Source: Amoebidium appalachense (Eukaryota > Ichthyosporea). Taken from it: a DNA stretch of 64,000 bases. Position 1 is the first letter of the stretch. Each line of letters starts with the position of its first letter. A program made the translations under genes and the position numbers. Where the stretch lies: positions 3,844,001 through 3,908,000 of the forward strand of contig CAVNZM010000012.1 of the NCBI GenBank assembly GCA_963693365.1. The letters run 5' to 3'. This document shows, piece after piece, positions 44,461 through 55,866 of the stretch. The notes beneath the pieces were generated by a model. The model was not told the DNA's origin and made no database searches. It was given only the letters and a program-made list of their open reading frames with translations.

Positions 44461-45181
44461 TGTCGTATCCTAATGTATGTGTACTAGAGACGCGGCACTC
44501 TACTAAGTGTACACACACGAAAAGGAACGAACGTGTACAGAAAAACGGTAAAGTTTATTAAGACCAGGCTCCGACGGGCAAACTTAGATCCGTACGGATT
44601 GAGTCTAAGTTACGACTGAGGCCATCAAGGCCGTGCCCTACAAGATCATCATCACCTGGCCCCCTACGATGCCACATTCCATTAACATTCCGATCTACTT
44701 TTATCGTGCGCCTGCACGAGCTAAGTCGATCTACTCAACTAATATATTTATCCAAGTCTCACCCCTCACCCTCCCCCTAGTGGCACCGCAGAGTCTAAAT
44801 CTACATTTCATACTATCCTCCCCCCCCCTCCCTCCCCCCTTTCCTCTACATCTAAATATATAAATACGTTTGGCAACATATACTATCAAACCTTGCCAAT
44901 CCTTACAAAAGGGCTTCTGCCCGAACAATGACATTCCTAAGTCCTCCTACGATCTATCCTACACACTAATTAGAATTCTATTGGACGGCTGTCCCGGCTG
45001 ACGTGGTCCAATGCCCTGCGCCGGCAGAGGCAAGATGCACGCAGCTGTACAGCTATCTTGAGGCCCCGGACTTGATCTTGATGATCTGTGGACCCGGGCC
45101 ACCCCCCCCCCCCCCCCCCCCCCCCCCCCGATCTCGATCGTAGACTTAGGCTAATCTGCTGAGACGGATTAGTATATGTCA
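44461..45181 (-). repeat. 5' LTR of Ty3 element
   Basis: 721 bp, TG...CA ends, near-identical to 36806-37532. The length difference is largely in C-runs. Confidence 0.93.
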
Positions 45182-45780
45182 AGGGGGTCTCCAGTGGTAT
45201 CACCAATAATACGAGCAGGGGGGCCAAATCGATTCATACTAGCAAGCCGGCGCAAGCTTTCCTTTTGAGACAGGGGTTCACCTAGTCTAGCGGGAGTGGT
45301 GTTTGGTAACAAGAGAGCATCGGGATATTCCTTCCTACCACCGCCAGCATAATCACCGAGATCTATCAAATCATCAACAATAAAGTTAGTGCATGTATCT
45401 AGTACGAGATGTGAATCTGGCCTGGCTTGTGCAGATTCTAATAGGCGCATATATATAGGGTGTTTCGTAGCATAGCATACACATACATCGACTCTACCCC
45501 ACTGTGACTTAAGCTGGGATAGACCGAGGCGAAAGGTGGGAGGAGGAGGGGGGAGCAGATCAAGGGAGATCTTAGGTAGGAAAAGGATAGGAGAGTGGTC
45601 AGATGACCTAGAGAGGTTAGGAGGGAGAGAGAGTTTTGACATGGTTGATGGCCAAAAGGCCACTCCCCAGTCGGTGTTGTGGGCATGGGATATTTGAGGG
45701 AACCGCAAAGTGTGACTTTGGACATACCTTGCTAAAGGGATAGCACGCTCCGGGGGCTTAGATGGGTACCCGACACTCAC
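45169..45780 (-). CDS. LINE ORF2, endonuclease C-terminal half
   Basis: Contains HNTDWGVAF and SSDHSPI, the C-terminal catalytic box of apurinic-type retrotransposon endonucleases, followed by linker sequence toward the reverse transcriptase. The last codons (after 45186) extend into the Ty3 LTR and are not native. Confidence 0.78.
   Translation of the reverse strand: MSVGYPSKPPERAIPLARYVQSHTLRFPQISHAHNTDWGVAFWPSTMSKLSLPPNLSRSSDHSPILFLPKISLDLLPPPPPTFRLGLSQLKSQWGRVDVCVCYATKHPIYMRLLESAQARPDSHLVLDTCTNFIVDDLIDLGDYAGGGRKEYPDALLLPNTTPARLGEPLSQKESLRRLASMNRFGPPARIIGDTTGDPLDIY
45182..45186. repeat. Target-site duplication, right copy
   Basis: AGGGG directly after the CA of the right LTR; matches 36801-36805. 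Confidence 0.85.
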
Positions 45781-45817
45781 TTGCAGTGTGTCTGTGTGGT
45801 GGAGTCGCGTGTTAAAA

Positions 45818-46222
45818 TCACCTAAAAATAACAGTGGACATTGGTAACTGTGACAACTCGTGAGTCAATTCGACAACCGACATAGATGGTGGGTAATATA
45901 CAAAAGTAAAAACATTAGAAAGAAACTCTATAGAAACCGAGAATTCCGTTTTTGCTACCGGTTTGCACTTCACTCTCACGTGTGGTGCGGCAAGTACAAT
46001 AATGCCTCGGTTTTTCGCGTAACCGGGGTGTGTGGATGTGTCGACCAATGTAGAGTTGAATTTGTGGTGGTTTTTAAACTGTGTTTCGCAAATCACTGTA
46101 AACGTGTGGTTGTTTGTCTGTTGTTGTATGTAGCTGATTTTATCGTCGAGTGTCCCGGGGGGGAGGCCCTTTTGGGGGCCCAGTGTCCGAGCATTCCAGA
46201 AGAAGAAGGATAAATTAGGCAT
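45818..46222 (-). CDS. LINE ORF2, endonuclease N-terminal half
   Basis: Starts MPNLSFFFWNARTLG, with the conserved Asn box, then ICETQF (metal-binding Glu) and FVYYPPSM. The frame ends at a stop at 45818. One base off, the DNA reads LLFLGDFNTRL, the next endonuclease motif, and joins the C-terminal half, so a single frameshift near 45830-45860 breaks the endonuclease. The ATG overlaps the ORF1 stop in ATGCCTAA. Confidence 0.8.
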   Translation of the reverse strand: MPNLSFFFWNARTLGPQKGLPPGTLDDKISYIQQQTNNHTFTVICETQFKNHHKFNSTLVDTSTHPGYAKNRGIIVLAAPHVRVKCKPVAKTEFSVSIEFLSNVFTFVYYPPSMSVVELTHELSQLPMSTVIFR

Positions 46223-47189
46223 CGGTTTGGTCCGACACCTGTGGGGTTGGTTCCCACTTGTCGCTTACGGGGTCGTATGCACGACCTTCCGCCAGCGCGA
46301 ACAGTTCGCAGAAGAGCTCGATTTCCATCTCGCATCGGCGTTTGCGCTCGAGCAGTTTCTCACCAGAAAACATTGGTTCCTTCGTGTCCGTGTCTATCAC
46401 GCTCGTAGCATCGTTTTCCAACTTTGCGAGGAACTCTTTTGCCTTGCTGATGCGTACACGACAACGTGTGGCGCACGCATTCTTAGCAGACACTTTACGT
46501 TCTTTGTCTGCTTTCTGAATGTTTTCCGGCGCGCATGGGTCGTAGCTTGGGAGGTGGGTGAAGAAGCTTCCACACCCCTTTGTCGCGTCTCGGATGAACG
46601 CACGGTTATAGTCGCCCCGTACTGCTACTTCCAGCACATCGTATCCAATGAAGGACAGACAAAGGATGCGAGAGCACCGAAAGCCGAGAGCCTTGAAGAT
46701 GGACCACATGGCCCTGTGTGGGCGTCTGCCGTGCTTGACTTTGAAATACACCCTCTCGTATTTGGGTGGGATGTTGATGTTACCGTTTGCTTGGGTGTTC
46801 CCCTTAGCCGGCGGTTTGGGAGGGGAGTTGCGGCGGTACTCGTTGCCTGCAAGAATGCTGGCATATGTTTCCTTGGCAATTTGGCGGAGCTCGGGTGTTT
46901 TACGAGAGTTCGCATATTCTAGGAACTCTGCCGGGAGCTGTGCTTCCGGTCCTGTGTTGTTTTGTGTTGGGGTGGAAATGTCTCCGTCGCGAGATGTTTG
47001 CTCATGAGTTTTGGGGTTTTGCGATCCACTAATGTTTAGCTGGGCTGTGAGTGAATCAATGGTGAGCTTGAGTTGGGTATTTTCTGTTTGGAGTTTTTCT
47101 ATCATGTTCTTGAGTGGTAACAGCTCATTTAGCTGTTTCTTAACGAGGGCAAGTTCTGCCAGTACTGTATCAACCGAAAGTTTCGGCAT
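46215..47189 (-). CDS. LINE ORF1
   Basis: A 324-residue basic protein with a predicted coiled coil at residues 1-55 (heptad leucines in LAELALVKKQLNELLPLKNM), a polar linker, and a C-terminal region starting RVYFKVKHGRRPHRA. Position before the endonuclease and the coiled coil fit an RNA-binding LINE ORF1 protein. No CCHC knuckle is present. Its TAA overlaps the ORF2 start codon. Confidence 0.72.
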   Translation of the reverse strand: MPKLSVDTVLAELALVKKQLNELLPLKNMIEKLQTENTQLKLTIDSLTAQLNISGSQNPKTHEQTSRDGDISTPTQNNTGPEAQLPAEFLEYANSRKTPELRQIAKETYASILAGNEYRRNSPPKPPAKGNTQANGNINIPPKYERVYFKVKHGRRPHRAMWSIFKALGFRCSRILCLSFIGYDVLEVAVRGDYNRAFIRDATKGCGSFFTHLPSYDPCAPENIQKADKERKVSAKNACATRCRVRISKAKEFLAKLENDATSVIDTDTKEPMFSGEKLLERKRRCEMEIELFCELFALAEGRAYDPVSDKWEPTPQVSDQTDA

Positions 47190-48394
47190 GGTTGTTATTG
47201 TGTTTCTACGGAGTGGTGTGGTGTTATTCTGAATGGGTAGTGTATTGTAAATAGGTGTTGCGCTTAGTCTAAGGCGATGTTTTTTGGTTGTGCATCTGTG
47301 GTAGGTGTATCTGCTGGACGTTTTAATGGTCGCACATGTGTGATGGGTGTAGATGGAACTTTGAAAGAGGTTCTGAAACGATTATAGGCATGTGCCATGA
47401 CATGGATGGGGGTGTTCCCCGGCCCTTAGGGCCATGGATGGCCTGGTTTAGGGGTGGATGCGCGAAGGATACTATTTATTAGCAGATAATAAAAAGCGAC
47501 ATTTGAATCGATGTGTGCGACTGAATCGATGTGTGCGACTGAATCGATGAGCTCAATGACAAAGTTGTCAGATTCTTTTTTTCCCCCGAGTTCTCTTTAT
47601 TCCTTTATTTTTTTGTGTCACGGCCGCGGTGTGTTTTCGTCAACAGATGATCCCGACAAGTCTTACATCAGATACCCTTACTTGTGCCATGGCCCTGTGG
47701 CTCGAGTGAGTCGAGTCACGTCCGGATCCGACGCTTGTGGAAGGCGGCTCATAAAAGCATTTGCCGCGCTCCGTGTTGTGAGCCACTTCATTATCCAACC
47801 AGCCAATCACGTACCATACATTTACGCAAAAATAATCGGAAAGGCAGCACTGGCCTGCGAAAGGTCTCGCAAGAGGCACAAGGATTGCACCCACCGCAGC
47901 CATAGGGGGTCTCTCTCGGGAACCCGAAATAAAGATATGCAGTGTTTACTAGTGGTTGTAAATTGAACTTTATGGGGATAGAAACCTGTTTAGAAATTTT
48001 TTAGCTAAAAACAAGCATGTCAGTCCGAAAAATATATGGTGTTTATGGGCCTTTTGCGGCCAGTGATGTCACGATATATATATCGATCGACACATAATTC
48101 ATCGCGACCACTTTGAAGGCAGTTTTTCTTGTGATTGAAACCCTTTCAGCAATAAACTTACGAATCAACATAGTATATTTATGTGTTTCTATTAGACTGC
48201 AATTTATCTAAAAATATTTCTTGCAAAATATACTATGATTTTTGTTTCTTTCTTGGGTTGATGGCTGATGTTTGAAAGTGGTCATTACGTCCGAAGCTTG
48301 GCACTGGTCCCGAATATTCGTTGGTCAAAAATGCGGCTCACGGCCTTTCGGCAACTGATCGAAGAGTCAAAATAGAAAGCATTTGATGCCTTAT
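47190..48394. other. LINE leader and intergenic DNA
   Basis: Up to about 47500 this is probably the LINE 5' untranslated region. At about 47503-47540, GAATCGATG repeats about three times with an 18-bp period. An open frame at 47511-47966 has no recognised domain. The rest is AT-rich and featureless. Confidence 0.5.
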
Positions 48395-48395
48395 G

Positions 48396-48693
48396 ATTGG
48401 TGGTTTAGCCTCCTCTCAGCTGGCTATACTCTCCTTTGTAACCTAAGACCGTTTGGTGCGCATATTTTGAGTAGAAATATAGGAAGAAACACAATTAGGA
48501 CCCAAATATGTATGCTGCTTGAAAAAATGCTGCTTTAGCATATACTTTGCTTTGTTATTTGACAAACAGCACCTGCCATTTCCATAACTGCCTGAATCCA
48601 TATCACGCGGCATTTGCGCCGACCTGATCAATTTGCATGCCTCCAAAACACCAATCATAACGAACCAGCAACTTCGATCCGATGGCATATAAA
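48396..48693 (+). promoter_or_regulatory. Promoter-like CCAAT and TATA elements
   Basis: ATTGG at 48396-48400, CCAAT at 48651-48655 and TATAAA at 48688-48693. The TATA box follows the second CCAAT by about 35 bp. It is a plausible promoter for the gene at 48958. Confidence 0.4.
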
Positions 48694-48957
48694 TGCTTCT
48701 CCAGCCTCGTTCACTTCGTGTTGAGCAGTCGTCTCGACTTCTTCGGAACGCCCCGTGCGGCGTGGGTGTGGAAACATGGACGTCCCACCCGAAACATAAA
48801 TGGTAAATGCCCTTCCTTCTGGGATGGGGCAGTTGCTAGACTCTCCGAGCTGCGCTCTGCGGGGGTCAATGCTTGCACGTGTGATTCGCTGTTGTGAAGA
48901 GAGATGATTGTGTTCGATTGTTGTAGGTGTTAAGGGTGTGGGGAAAGGGGCTTTGGT

Positions 48958-50595
48958 ATGGCAAAGGGGTTGTGGAGGCAGAAGATTAAAGTTGTCGTGC
49001 CCAGGTGTCACCCAGCCAGCTACGGCGATCTTCAACAGCTAGGCAAACGCCCGTTCCGCCCCGGCACAGCCTTTACCTCGTTTGTAGACCAGGTGACCTT
49101 AATTCGGGCAAGTTATCATATACGTTATTCTACCGTCAGTGATTTTTCCCTCGTGATTCTTATCGGTGCTGGAAATGCGTGGAGTGCACGAAATGTCTAA
49201 GGGAATGCACGAAATGTCTAAGGAAATGGGCTCAGGAAAAAGCAAAACTTAAGTTTACCTCATCACATTAATCGCAGAGTTTGCATGATATCATTGAAAG
49301 GGAATCTTATGAAAGACATCGAAATAGGTAGTGAAATAAATCCCGATGTTCGTGCGAAATCCAAAGGGATATTGTGATTTAGATCGTGGGTGGGTTCAGT
49401 TTACACTATTGCAGGTTCTACTGTGGTTTATGAAAAGCCTCTTCAACCAGTCCTTCTCGTCCTACATAACGGTACCGTCCAGATGTTTTTAATTAATGGA
49501 TTGTTGTATTAGCCCCGTCTATCTGATTCTCGTAGCATGTGTATTAGCCCCGTCTATCTGATTCTTCTCTTTATCACTCGTAGCATGTGTAAAGTTTTCT
49601 CTCATTCCGTTATAATTTCCTCATCATTTCCTTATATCTTTATATCTTTCAAAATCTTTTCTTTCTCCATATCTTTCAAATTCTTTCCTTTCTCCATATC
49701 TTTTCCAAAATCATCATTATCCATATTGCATTTCATTAGTTTCGTTCTCCTTCCTTTTTTCCTCCATATCTTTTCCAAAAGCATTCCAAAATCATCTAGC
49801 ATCCATATTGCATCCATTCTTAACTACTCGCTATATGAAAGCAGATAGAATTAGACATTGCGGTCCTCGTTAGTATTCTATCCGGTCACTCTATTGCAAA
49901 GAAATATGCCTTTTGTATTAGAGATATACTGTGTAAACAGTCAAATCGGAAGTGGAAAGCACGGAAGTAGGCTAAGGAAAAGGGACATCGATTACTTTTT
50001 TTTTCTCTTCATCATATCTTCCTACACAAATTCGAGGGTTGTGATATTTCGTCATCCGTTCTCTCTCTTCGTATCGCCATTTTTGTTTACAAATGGGTTG
50101 TACTTCCCGGCTTTTGCGTCGAAATTTTTCGTTCGATTTCGGTTTTTCGGCATGGATATTGTAGAGCACCACCCCGGGGGTTTCTCATGCACTGCAGACT
50201 GCCTGCCTGGAGACGTGTCCACCATTGCTCCTCAGTGCTACCAGCCACAGCGCAGGGGCGTCATTCAACAGGTATGCAAATAACACGGTTCTGGTGTGCT
50301 AGGATGTGTTATAGGTGCGTGACATTTGCGTGTATGTTGTTAGTTTGGCAATACACCTTTCAACATATGTTCGTTGGGGAGTAGCACCTATTAATTGGTG
50401 GGTTCCGGCCGAACACTGACGTGTGGAGGGGGGGGGGCTGCCCTCCCTCCCTACTGTTCCATGCAGAGGTTCTGCGTTGATCCGTCCACGGGGGTAGTTC
50501 GGCCCGATGTGCGGCCCTCCGTTGAGCGATCCACCCTGCAGTTTCCCTGGTATGTGTTCCACTACATTGCACGTCTTGATGCAACATCACGATGA
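48958..50595 (+). CDS. Small unrecognised gene, three exons
   Basis: Proposed exons 48958-49092, 50167-50271 and 50467-50595 join in phase to about 122 residues. Donors are CAG/GTGACC and CAG/GTATGC; acceptors are GTAGAG and CATGCAG. The middle and last exons are Cys-, Pro- and Arg-containing (FSCTADCLPGDVSTIAPQC, RFCVDPSTGVVRPD) and look coding rather than repeat-derived. A strong donor (GTATGT) at 50550 suggests exon 3 may really end at 50549 and the gene continue downstream. I do not recognise a domain. The first exon and the start codon are the weakest parts. Confidence 0.32.
49500..49820 (+). repeat. Short AT-rich direct repeats
   Basis: ATTAGCCCCGTCTATCTGAT occurs twice (about 49509 and 49542). 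CCATATCTTT and ATCCATATTGCAT units recur to 49810. They lie in the proposed long intron of the unrecognised gene. Confidence 0.7.
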
Positions 50596-51024
50596 ATCCA
50601 CATACACCACGGCACATGGACTGTTTGGGTGTTTGCATAGGTAATATGCTTTATATGCTTACGCTAGTATACATGAGGTGTGTGATGTAGTAGTGTGTGT
50701 AGGGGAACGGGCGGTTAGGGTTTGTATGGTGCGGGTGGTGGATGGGGAAAGGGGGGGGAGATGCTAGTATTGCTGAGGGTGTGAGATGGTGTGTTTGTGG
50801 GTGGGGGGGGGGGGGGGGGGGGGGGTGGAGGTCGATGGGAGGTGGAAGATTAGGGAGAAACACAAGTGTGTTTCGATGTTGTGGAATAGTTCAGTGAGTG
50901 ATTTGAAAGTTTTAGCCGATTACTGACTGTGACTGGGGGGTGGGCCTACACCGTCAAACCGTCTGGGAGGGTACGTGGGAGGCTACCATGTAAAGGTGAG
51001 TGTCCTGTAGCACGCACGCATGCA

Positions 51025-51075
<51 letters not shown>

Positions 51076-51598
51076 CTACATGTAAGATCCTTTTCCCCCC
51101 TGTCCCGGTTTAGTCCTTTCCTCTCGTGGCCGGTGCCCGTGTCACCACATTTGTGTATATGGTGTGTATCATGCTGTACAAGATTGTGTTGTGTTGGTGC
51201 CCGTGTCACCACATTTGTCACCACATTTGTGTTCGTGCAGTCCCACCTTGTAAGAATGGTCTTAGGTTGTGTATGGGGTGCCCGTGACACCCTCTAGCCC
51301 TCGGTGCGCGTGACACCATGTTTTAGGCCAACCAGATCCGTTCTTTCTCTCTCTGAGGCGCTCGTGACGTCTCTTTAGCCCTCGGTGCTCGTGACGTGAC
51401 ACCATGTGAATATATCGCAATGCGGATCCGGTGCTCGTGACACCACGTTTTTTGTGTTTCCGGTGCCCGTGACACTTTGGGATGTGTTTTCTGTTTTGTG
51501 TGTGTCACCATGTTGTTTCCTCGGTGCTCGTGACACCACGTGTCCAAGGTGCTCCTGACATATGGAGGTGGGTTTTTTAGTCTGGGTGTGGATGTTGT

Positions 51599-51800
51599 TT
51601 TCAATTCATGGAGATGGGGTTTTTTTTAATCTTGGGTGTGAGGTTTTTTACATCTCGTTAGTATTGTGTGTTTTCAATTCATGGAGATGGGGTTTTTTTT
51701 TAATCTTGGGTGTGAGGTTTTTTACATCTCGTTAGTATTGTGTGTTTTCAATTCATGGAGATGGGGGTTTTTTTAGTCTTGGGTGTGGGGGTTTTTTACT
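51599..51800 (+). repeat. Tandem repeat of about 75 bp, nearly 3 copies
   Basis: Units begin TTCAATTCATGGAGATGGGG and contain AATCTTGGGTGTGAGG and ACATCTCGTTAG. The third copy is truncated and diverged. Confidence 0.9.
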
Positions 51801-51998
51801 CTCCCGACAGATGTACTCTCCTTCGGTCGTGTCTTCTTGGGTGCCTGTTTTCTCGTTCTTCCTTCCCCGTCTGCCCTGTTTCTGCCCCACGTACTTCACT
51901 ACATGCTGCTTGTGACTGGGCTGGTTTCTACCTCACCACTGCCCTGCGCTACACTGCACCACCCTGTCACACCTCTTCCGGCCACACGAGAGACAAGA

Positions 51999-52090
51999 TC
52001 TGCACCCCAAATCCCTCTACTTACACTGTCCTGCCTAGCCCTTGTCTGCACCCCAAATCCCTCTACTTACACTGTCCTGCCTAGCCCTTG
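51999..52090 (+). repeat. 46-bp perfect tandem duplication
   Basis: 51999-52044 and 52045-52090 are identical, starting TCTGCACCCC. Confidence 0.92.
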
Positions 52091-53084
52091 TCTTCCTAGT
52101 CTATCCTCTCTCCCCCCCCCCCCCTCACGTACACAACTCCCCCCCCACCACCCCTCCCTTCTCCCCTCTTCTTTACACACCGTCTTCTTTACACACACAC
52201 ACACACACACATACACACACACACTGTCTTTGGTCTTGGTCTCAAAAAATGTGACATCGGTGCTCGTGACGCCATTATCCTCGTGTATGGGTGCTCGTGA
52301 CGCCATGGTTTTGTTACCGTCTTGTGTCGCCAATCTCACGGCAAAGCAAGCAAGCACTGCAAAATGAACACATCTAGACACGCGCAGCACAACACGCATC
52401 CCATGCACACACGACGACAGCACTTGCTGCTCGCTGCGTAACATCTAGTGGTCTAGCGAAAGCAAGGCGTGCGCCCCACCCGGCCCTCCTGTTGCTCAGC
52501 TTCCCTAATGTGCAGCGCTGTCTGTGTAGTGGTGTGTTGTGCGCCAGCGGACTAGTCGCGGCGCCCCCGGGGGTTTGCCCTGGGGTCCAACGTCTCCAAA
52601 GAAACTTGTCGTGCAATACCCCAGTGAGTGCTTGTTAGCACTCAGGGTTGTGGTCTTTGTCGAAAAAGTGCAATAAATAAAAATGTCTTGGTAAATGGAT
52701 TTACATTGCCTTGTCGTTTCGTTGGTCCCCCCCCCCACCCCCGACCCTGTCCTAACCCCACCTCTTGTGTCCCCACCCTCTCCACTGTTTCTCTTCCCCC
52801 CCCCCCCCCCCCCCCTCACCTCTTGCGTGTCTAACTCGCCTCTTCCGTCCCCTCTCACTCCCTCCCCACCGTTTCCCCTCAAAATCAACTGTCGCCCCCC
52901 CCCCCACCCTCTCCCCACACCACACCCTCCTCTTTCTCCCCCCCCCCCCCCCCCCCAACCACCACCACGTACACGGTCACACACACACGACCATGTGCAC
53001 TACACTAACCGAACAACTCCTTCAGACTTATTGCAATAACACTTCATTCACAAGCACACACTTCACTTCACTTCACAAGCACAC

Positions 53085-53335
53085 ACATGCATCCCTTCCC
53101 CAACCATGTTTCGCCTTGCACCTGCTCTCTTGCTTTTTATGCACCCCACACCAGCCTAACTTACGTCTTGCACCTGCTCTCTTGCTTTTTATGCACCCAC
53201 ACCAGCCACACACATGCATCCCTCTCTCAACCATGTTTCGTCTTGCACCTGCTCTCTTGCTTTTTAAGCACCCACACCAGCCTAACTTACGTCTTGCACC
53301 TGCTCTCTTGCTTTTTATACACCCACAGCCTAACT
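53085..53335 (+). repeat. Minisatellite with higher-order structure
   Basis: Four copies of a unit around CTTGCACCTGCTCTCTTGC. They alternate between a form preceded by ATGCATCCCT and CAACCATGTTTCG and a shorter form preceded by CAGCCTAACTTACG. Confidence 0.88.
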
Positions 53336-53476
53336 TAAGTGTCTAATCGATTTTCAACACCCCCCCGCAGGGGCCTCTCCCCCAAATCCCCACCTCCACC
53401 CACACTCACCCACAACACGTATCTCACATGCATCTCTCTCCCTCCAAACATGCATCTCTCCCCGGGCTCTCAAACA

Positions 53477-53710
53477 TGTTTCGTTTTGCATCTGGTTTTC
53501 TCTAACCGGTGTTCACCTTCCCTCCCTTTCTCTCTCTAACCGGTATTCACGAAGTTCCCTCCCTTTCTCTCCTCCCCCCCTCCTTCCCTCTCACACCCTA
53601 TCCCGGGTTTCGTTTTGCATCTGGTTTTCTCTAACCGGTGTTCACCTTCCCTCCCTTTCTCTCTCTAACCGGTATTCACGAAGTTCCCTCCCTTTCTCTC
53701 CTCCCCCCCC
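53477..53710 (+). repeat. Direct duplication, about 130-bp period
   Basis: Two near-identical copies of about 100 bp beginning GTTTCGTTTTGCATCTGG and containing CTAACCGGTGTTCACC, separated by a C-rich spacer. Confidence 0.9.
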
Positions 53711-54137
53711 CCTCCCCCCCTCCCCCCCTCCCCCCCTCCCCTCCGTCCCTCCCTCCCTCCCTCCCTCTCACCCTATCCCGGATCCCCCACACATGCACAC
53801 ACGTTTTGTGGGCGCGTAGGCGCGCGTGTGCATACACGTGTCTTGTGTACTTGTGTGTGTAGTGTTCCGGATGTGTCTGACTGGTAGACTGGACACTCAC
53901 CAAATTAAAAGGTGGGGAGCTTTTATGTGTGTGCACTGTGTGGTGGTGGTTGTGGTTGTGGTAATGGTGGTGGTTGGGGGGGGGGGGGGGGGGGGGGGGG
54001 GGCTGACAAATTTAAACGTGCAGTTGGAATTGGGCGGAGCTCGAGGGGAGGAGACAAATTCGACAGGGAGGTGCCATAGGAAGGGACACGTGCAGATGTG
54101 ATTGAGGGGGCCTCGGTGTGGGGGGGAAGTGTGTGTG

Positions 54138-54179
<42 letters not shown>

Positions 54180-54979
54180 CATGTGGAGGGGGAGAGGGGG
54201 GGGGGGGGTCCCGGAGGGAAGGGGAGGGGGGGAGGCGGGGACACGTGCAGACATGGGGATGGGATTGAAGGACGGTGGGGGGCCCCGAGTGTGTGTGTGT
54301 GTGTGTATGTATGTATGTGTGCGTGTGTGTACATGTGCGTGTGTGTGTGTGTGTTGGGATGGGGGGGGGGGGGGGGGGGGCGGTATTCTCGCGTTTCTTG
54401 CACACACGTGTGACACGTGCCCACAGGCGCGCACACAGGCGATGGTGAGTCACGTGCAGCACACACACACACGAAGACACACGTGTCATGCATGTGCATG
54501 CGTGCCGTGGTGTGGACGGGGTACTTCATGATGGGGTCACCGTGTGGTGCACGTGGGTGGGGGTGGGTACTCAAGTTAATAACACATACACGCACAAGCG
54601 CACGCGTGCCCATGCACAGAAACTGAACACACACACAGTCACACATACACACACACACACACACAACACACAGTCACGCACACACACACAGTGTCTCGTT
54701 GTGTACACCTTTGTATATTCGGGTGTGTGGGCGGGGGGTGGGTGGGTACCCCAGTAGTCCCGGACGAAGTTTACAGTTTATGATGACACACACCACAAGC
54801 ACGCACACACACAGCACACCCACACAGCCACATACACACTCACTGGTGTGTGCGGGTGTGTGTACATGTGTGGACTGTGTGTGTGTGGGGACTAGTGAGC
54901 GTGTGCGTGTGGGCTGTATGTGTGTGTGTGTGTGTGTGCGTGACTGTGTGTTGTGTGTGTGTGTGTGTGTGTATGTGTG

Positions 54980-55012
<33 letters not shown>

Positions 55013-55017
55013 CTGTG

Positions 55018-55075
55018 TGTGCGTGCGCGTGTGGTGGGTGGGTGGGTGGGTGGTGGTGGTGGTGGTGGTGGTGGT

Positions 55076-55133
<58 letters not shown>
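55018..55133. repeat. (GGGT)n, (GGT)n and long G-run
   Basis: Repeats slide from GT to GGGT to GGT to about 55 consecutive G. A candidate quadruplex-forming and hard-to-sequence tract. Confidence 0.9.
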
Positions 55134-55134
<1 letters not shown>

Positions 55135-55279
55135 TAATGTTTTTTGCCTTCCCGGACGATTTGTAGCTGAGGCATGCGCACGCACGTCCACATGAATATG
55201 TGTGAGTGGGTGTGTGCGTGGGTGGTTGGGGAGTGGATGTGGGGAGCCTCCAGGGGGGGGGGAGGGGGAAGGAGGAGAC

Positions 55280-55310
<31 letters not shown>

Positions 55311-55808
55311 GGGGGGGGGGGGAGAGGATTTATAGGCTGACTGATTTTCGAAGTTTGAGTGGGTAACACAAGGGTTGTAGTAATTGGGAAATTCGGCCTA
55401 AAGAAACAGTTCCATTTATTTATTTATTTATTGCCGGGAATAATCCTCCAAACGTCATTTGACCATATACATACATGGTTACCGTGGGAGTTTCATTCGT
55501 GGATGTGTACAAACCAAAATAACCGTTTACTACTACTTTTTGATGGTTTGTGTTTCGATAAGAATATCAACTTGTTCAGTACAGACTGACAGTTAAAATC
55601 CCACACAAGCGGCAGAAATGAATACGGAATTGTGGTCAAACGTACTAGCAACGAGTCTGTGTTTGCAATTCAGTATCACATCTGCACGTGTGCCTGTGTG
55701 TGCGCGCGTGCGCGCGTGCATGTGTGTGACACTGTGTTTGTGTGTGTATGTGTGCGCGCGCGCGCGTGCGCCTGTGAGTGTACATGTGTATGTACACGTG
55801 CGTGTGCA

Positions 55809-55866
<58 letters not shown>

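Larger units (their letters stand above)
36806..45181 (-). mobile_element. Ty3/gypsy chromodomain LTR retrotransposon
   Basis: An 8.4-kb element on the minus strand: 5' LTR 44461-45181, gag, protease, reverse transcriptase, RNase H, integrase with chromodomain, polypurine tract, 3' LTR 36806-37532. The order RT before IN places it in Ty3/gypsy, and the chromodomain in the chromovirus branch. The LTRs differ by few substitutions plus homopolymer-length changes, and the 5-bp target duplication is intact, so the insertion is recent. Gag and pol each have one frame break at a G-run. Confidence 0.93.
34549..47500 (-). mobile_element. Non-LTR retrotransposon (LINE) interrupted by Ty3 element
   Basis: Minus-strand order is ORF1 (47189-46215), ORF2 with an apurinic-type endonuclease (46222-45169) and ORF2 reverse transcriptase (36736-34640), then (AC)n. 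The endonuclease and reverse transcriptase frames are open right up to both edges of the inserted 8.4-kb LTR element. They become continuous when that element and one copy of the AGGGG duplication are discounted, so the LINE was in place before the Ty3 insertion. The 5' limit near 47500 is a guess. Confidence 0.85.
51132..52310 (+). repeat. Dispersed 15-bp inverted-repeat motif, about 12 copies
   Basis: GGTGCYCGTGWCACC-like units occur near 51132, 51195, 51277, 51302, 51352, 51381, 51431, 51459, 51521, 51551, 52260 and 52290. Each has GGTG and CACC ends able to pair. Spacing is irregular, so it is not a simple tandem repeat. Confidence 0.8.

Noticed and set aside
46227-46922. 231-codon plus-strand frame opposite LINE ORF1
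   Set aside because: Shadow of LINE ORF1; the minus-strand frame has the coiled coil and the correct neighbour order.
47511-47966. Possible exon near 47649-47966 with an AG at its start
   Set aside because: No domain, no partner exon in phase and an uncertain acceptor; not strong enough to annotate as a gene.
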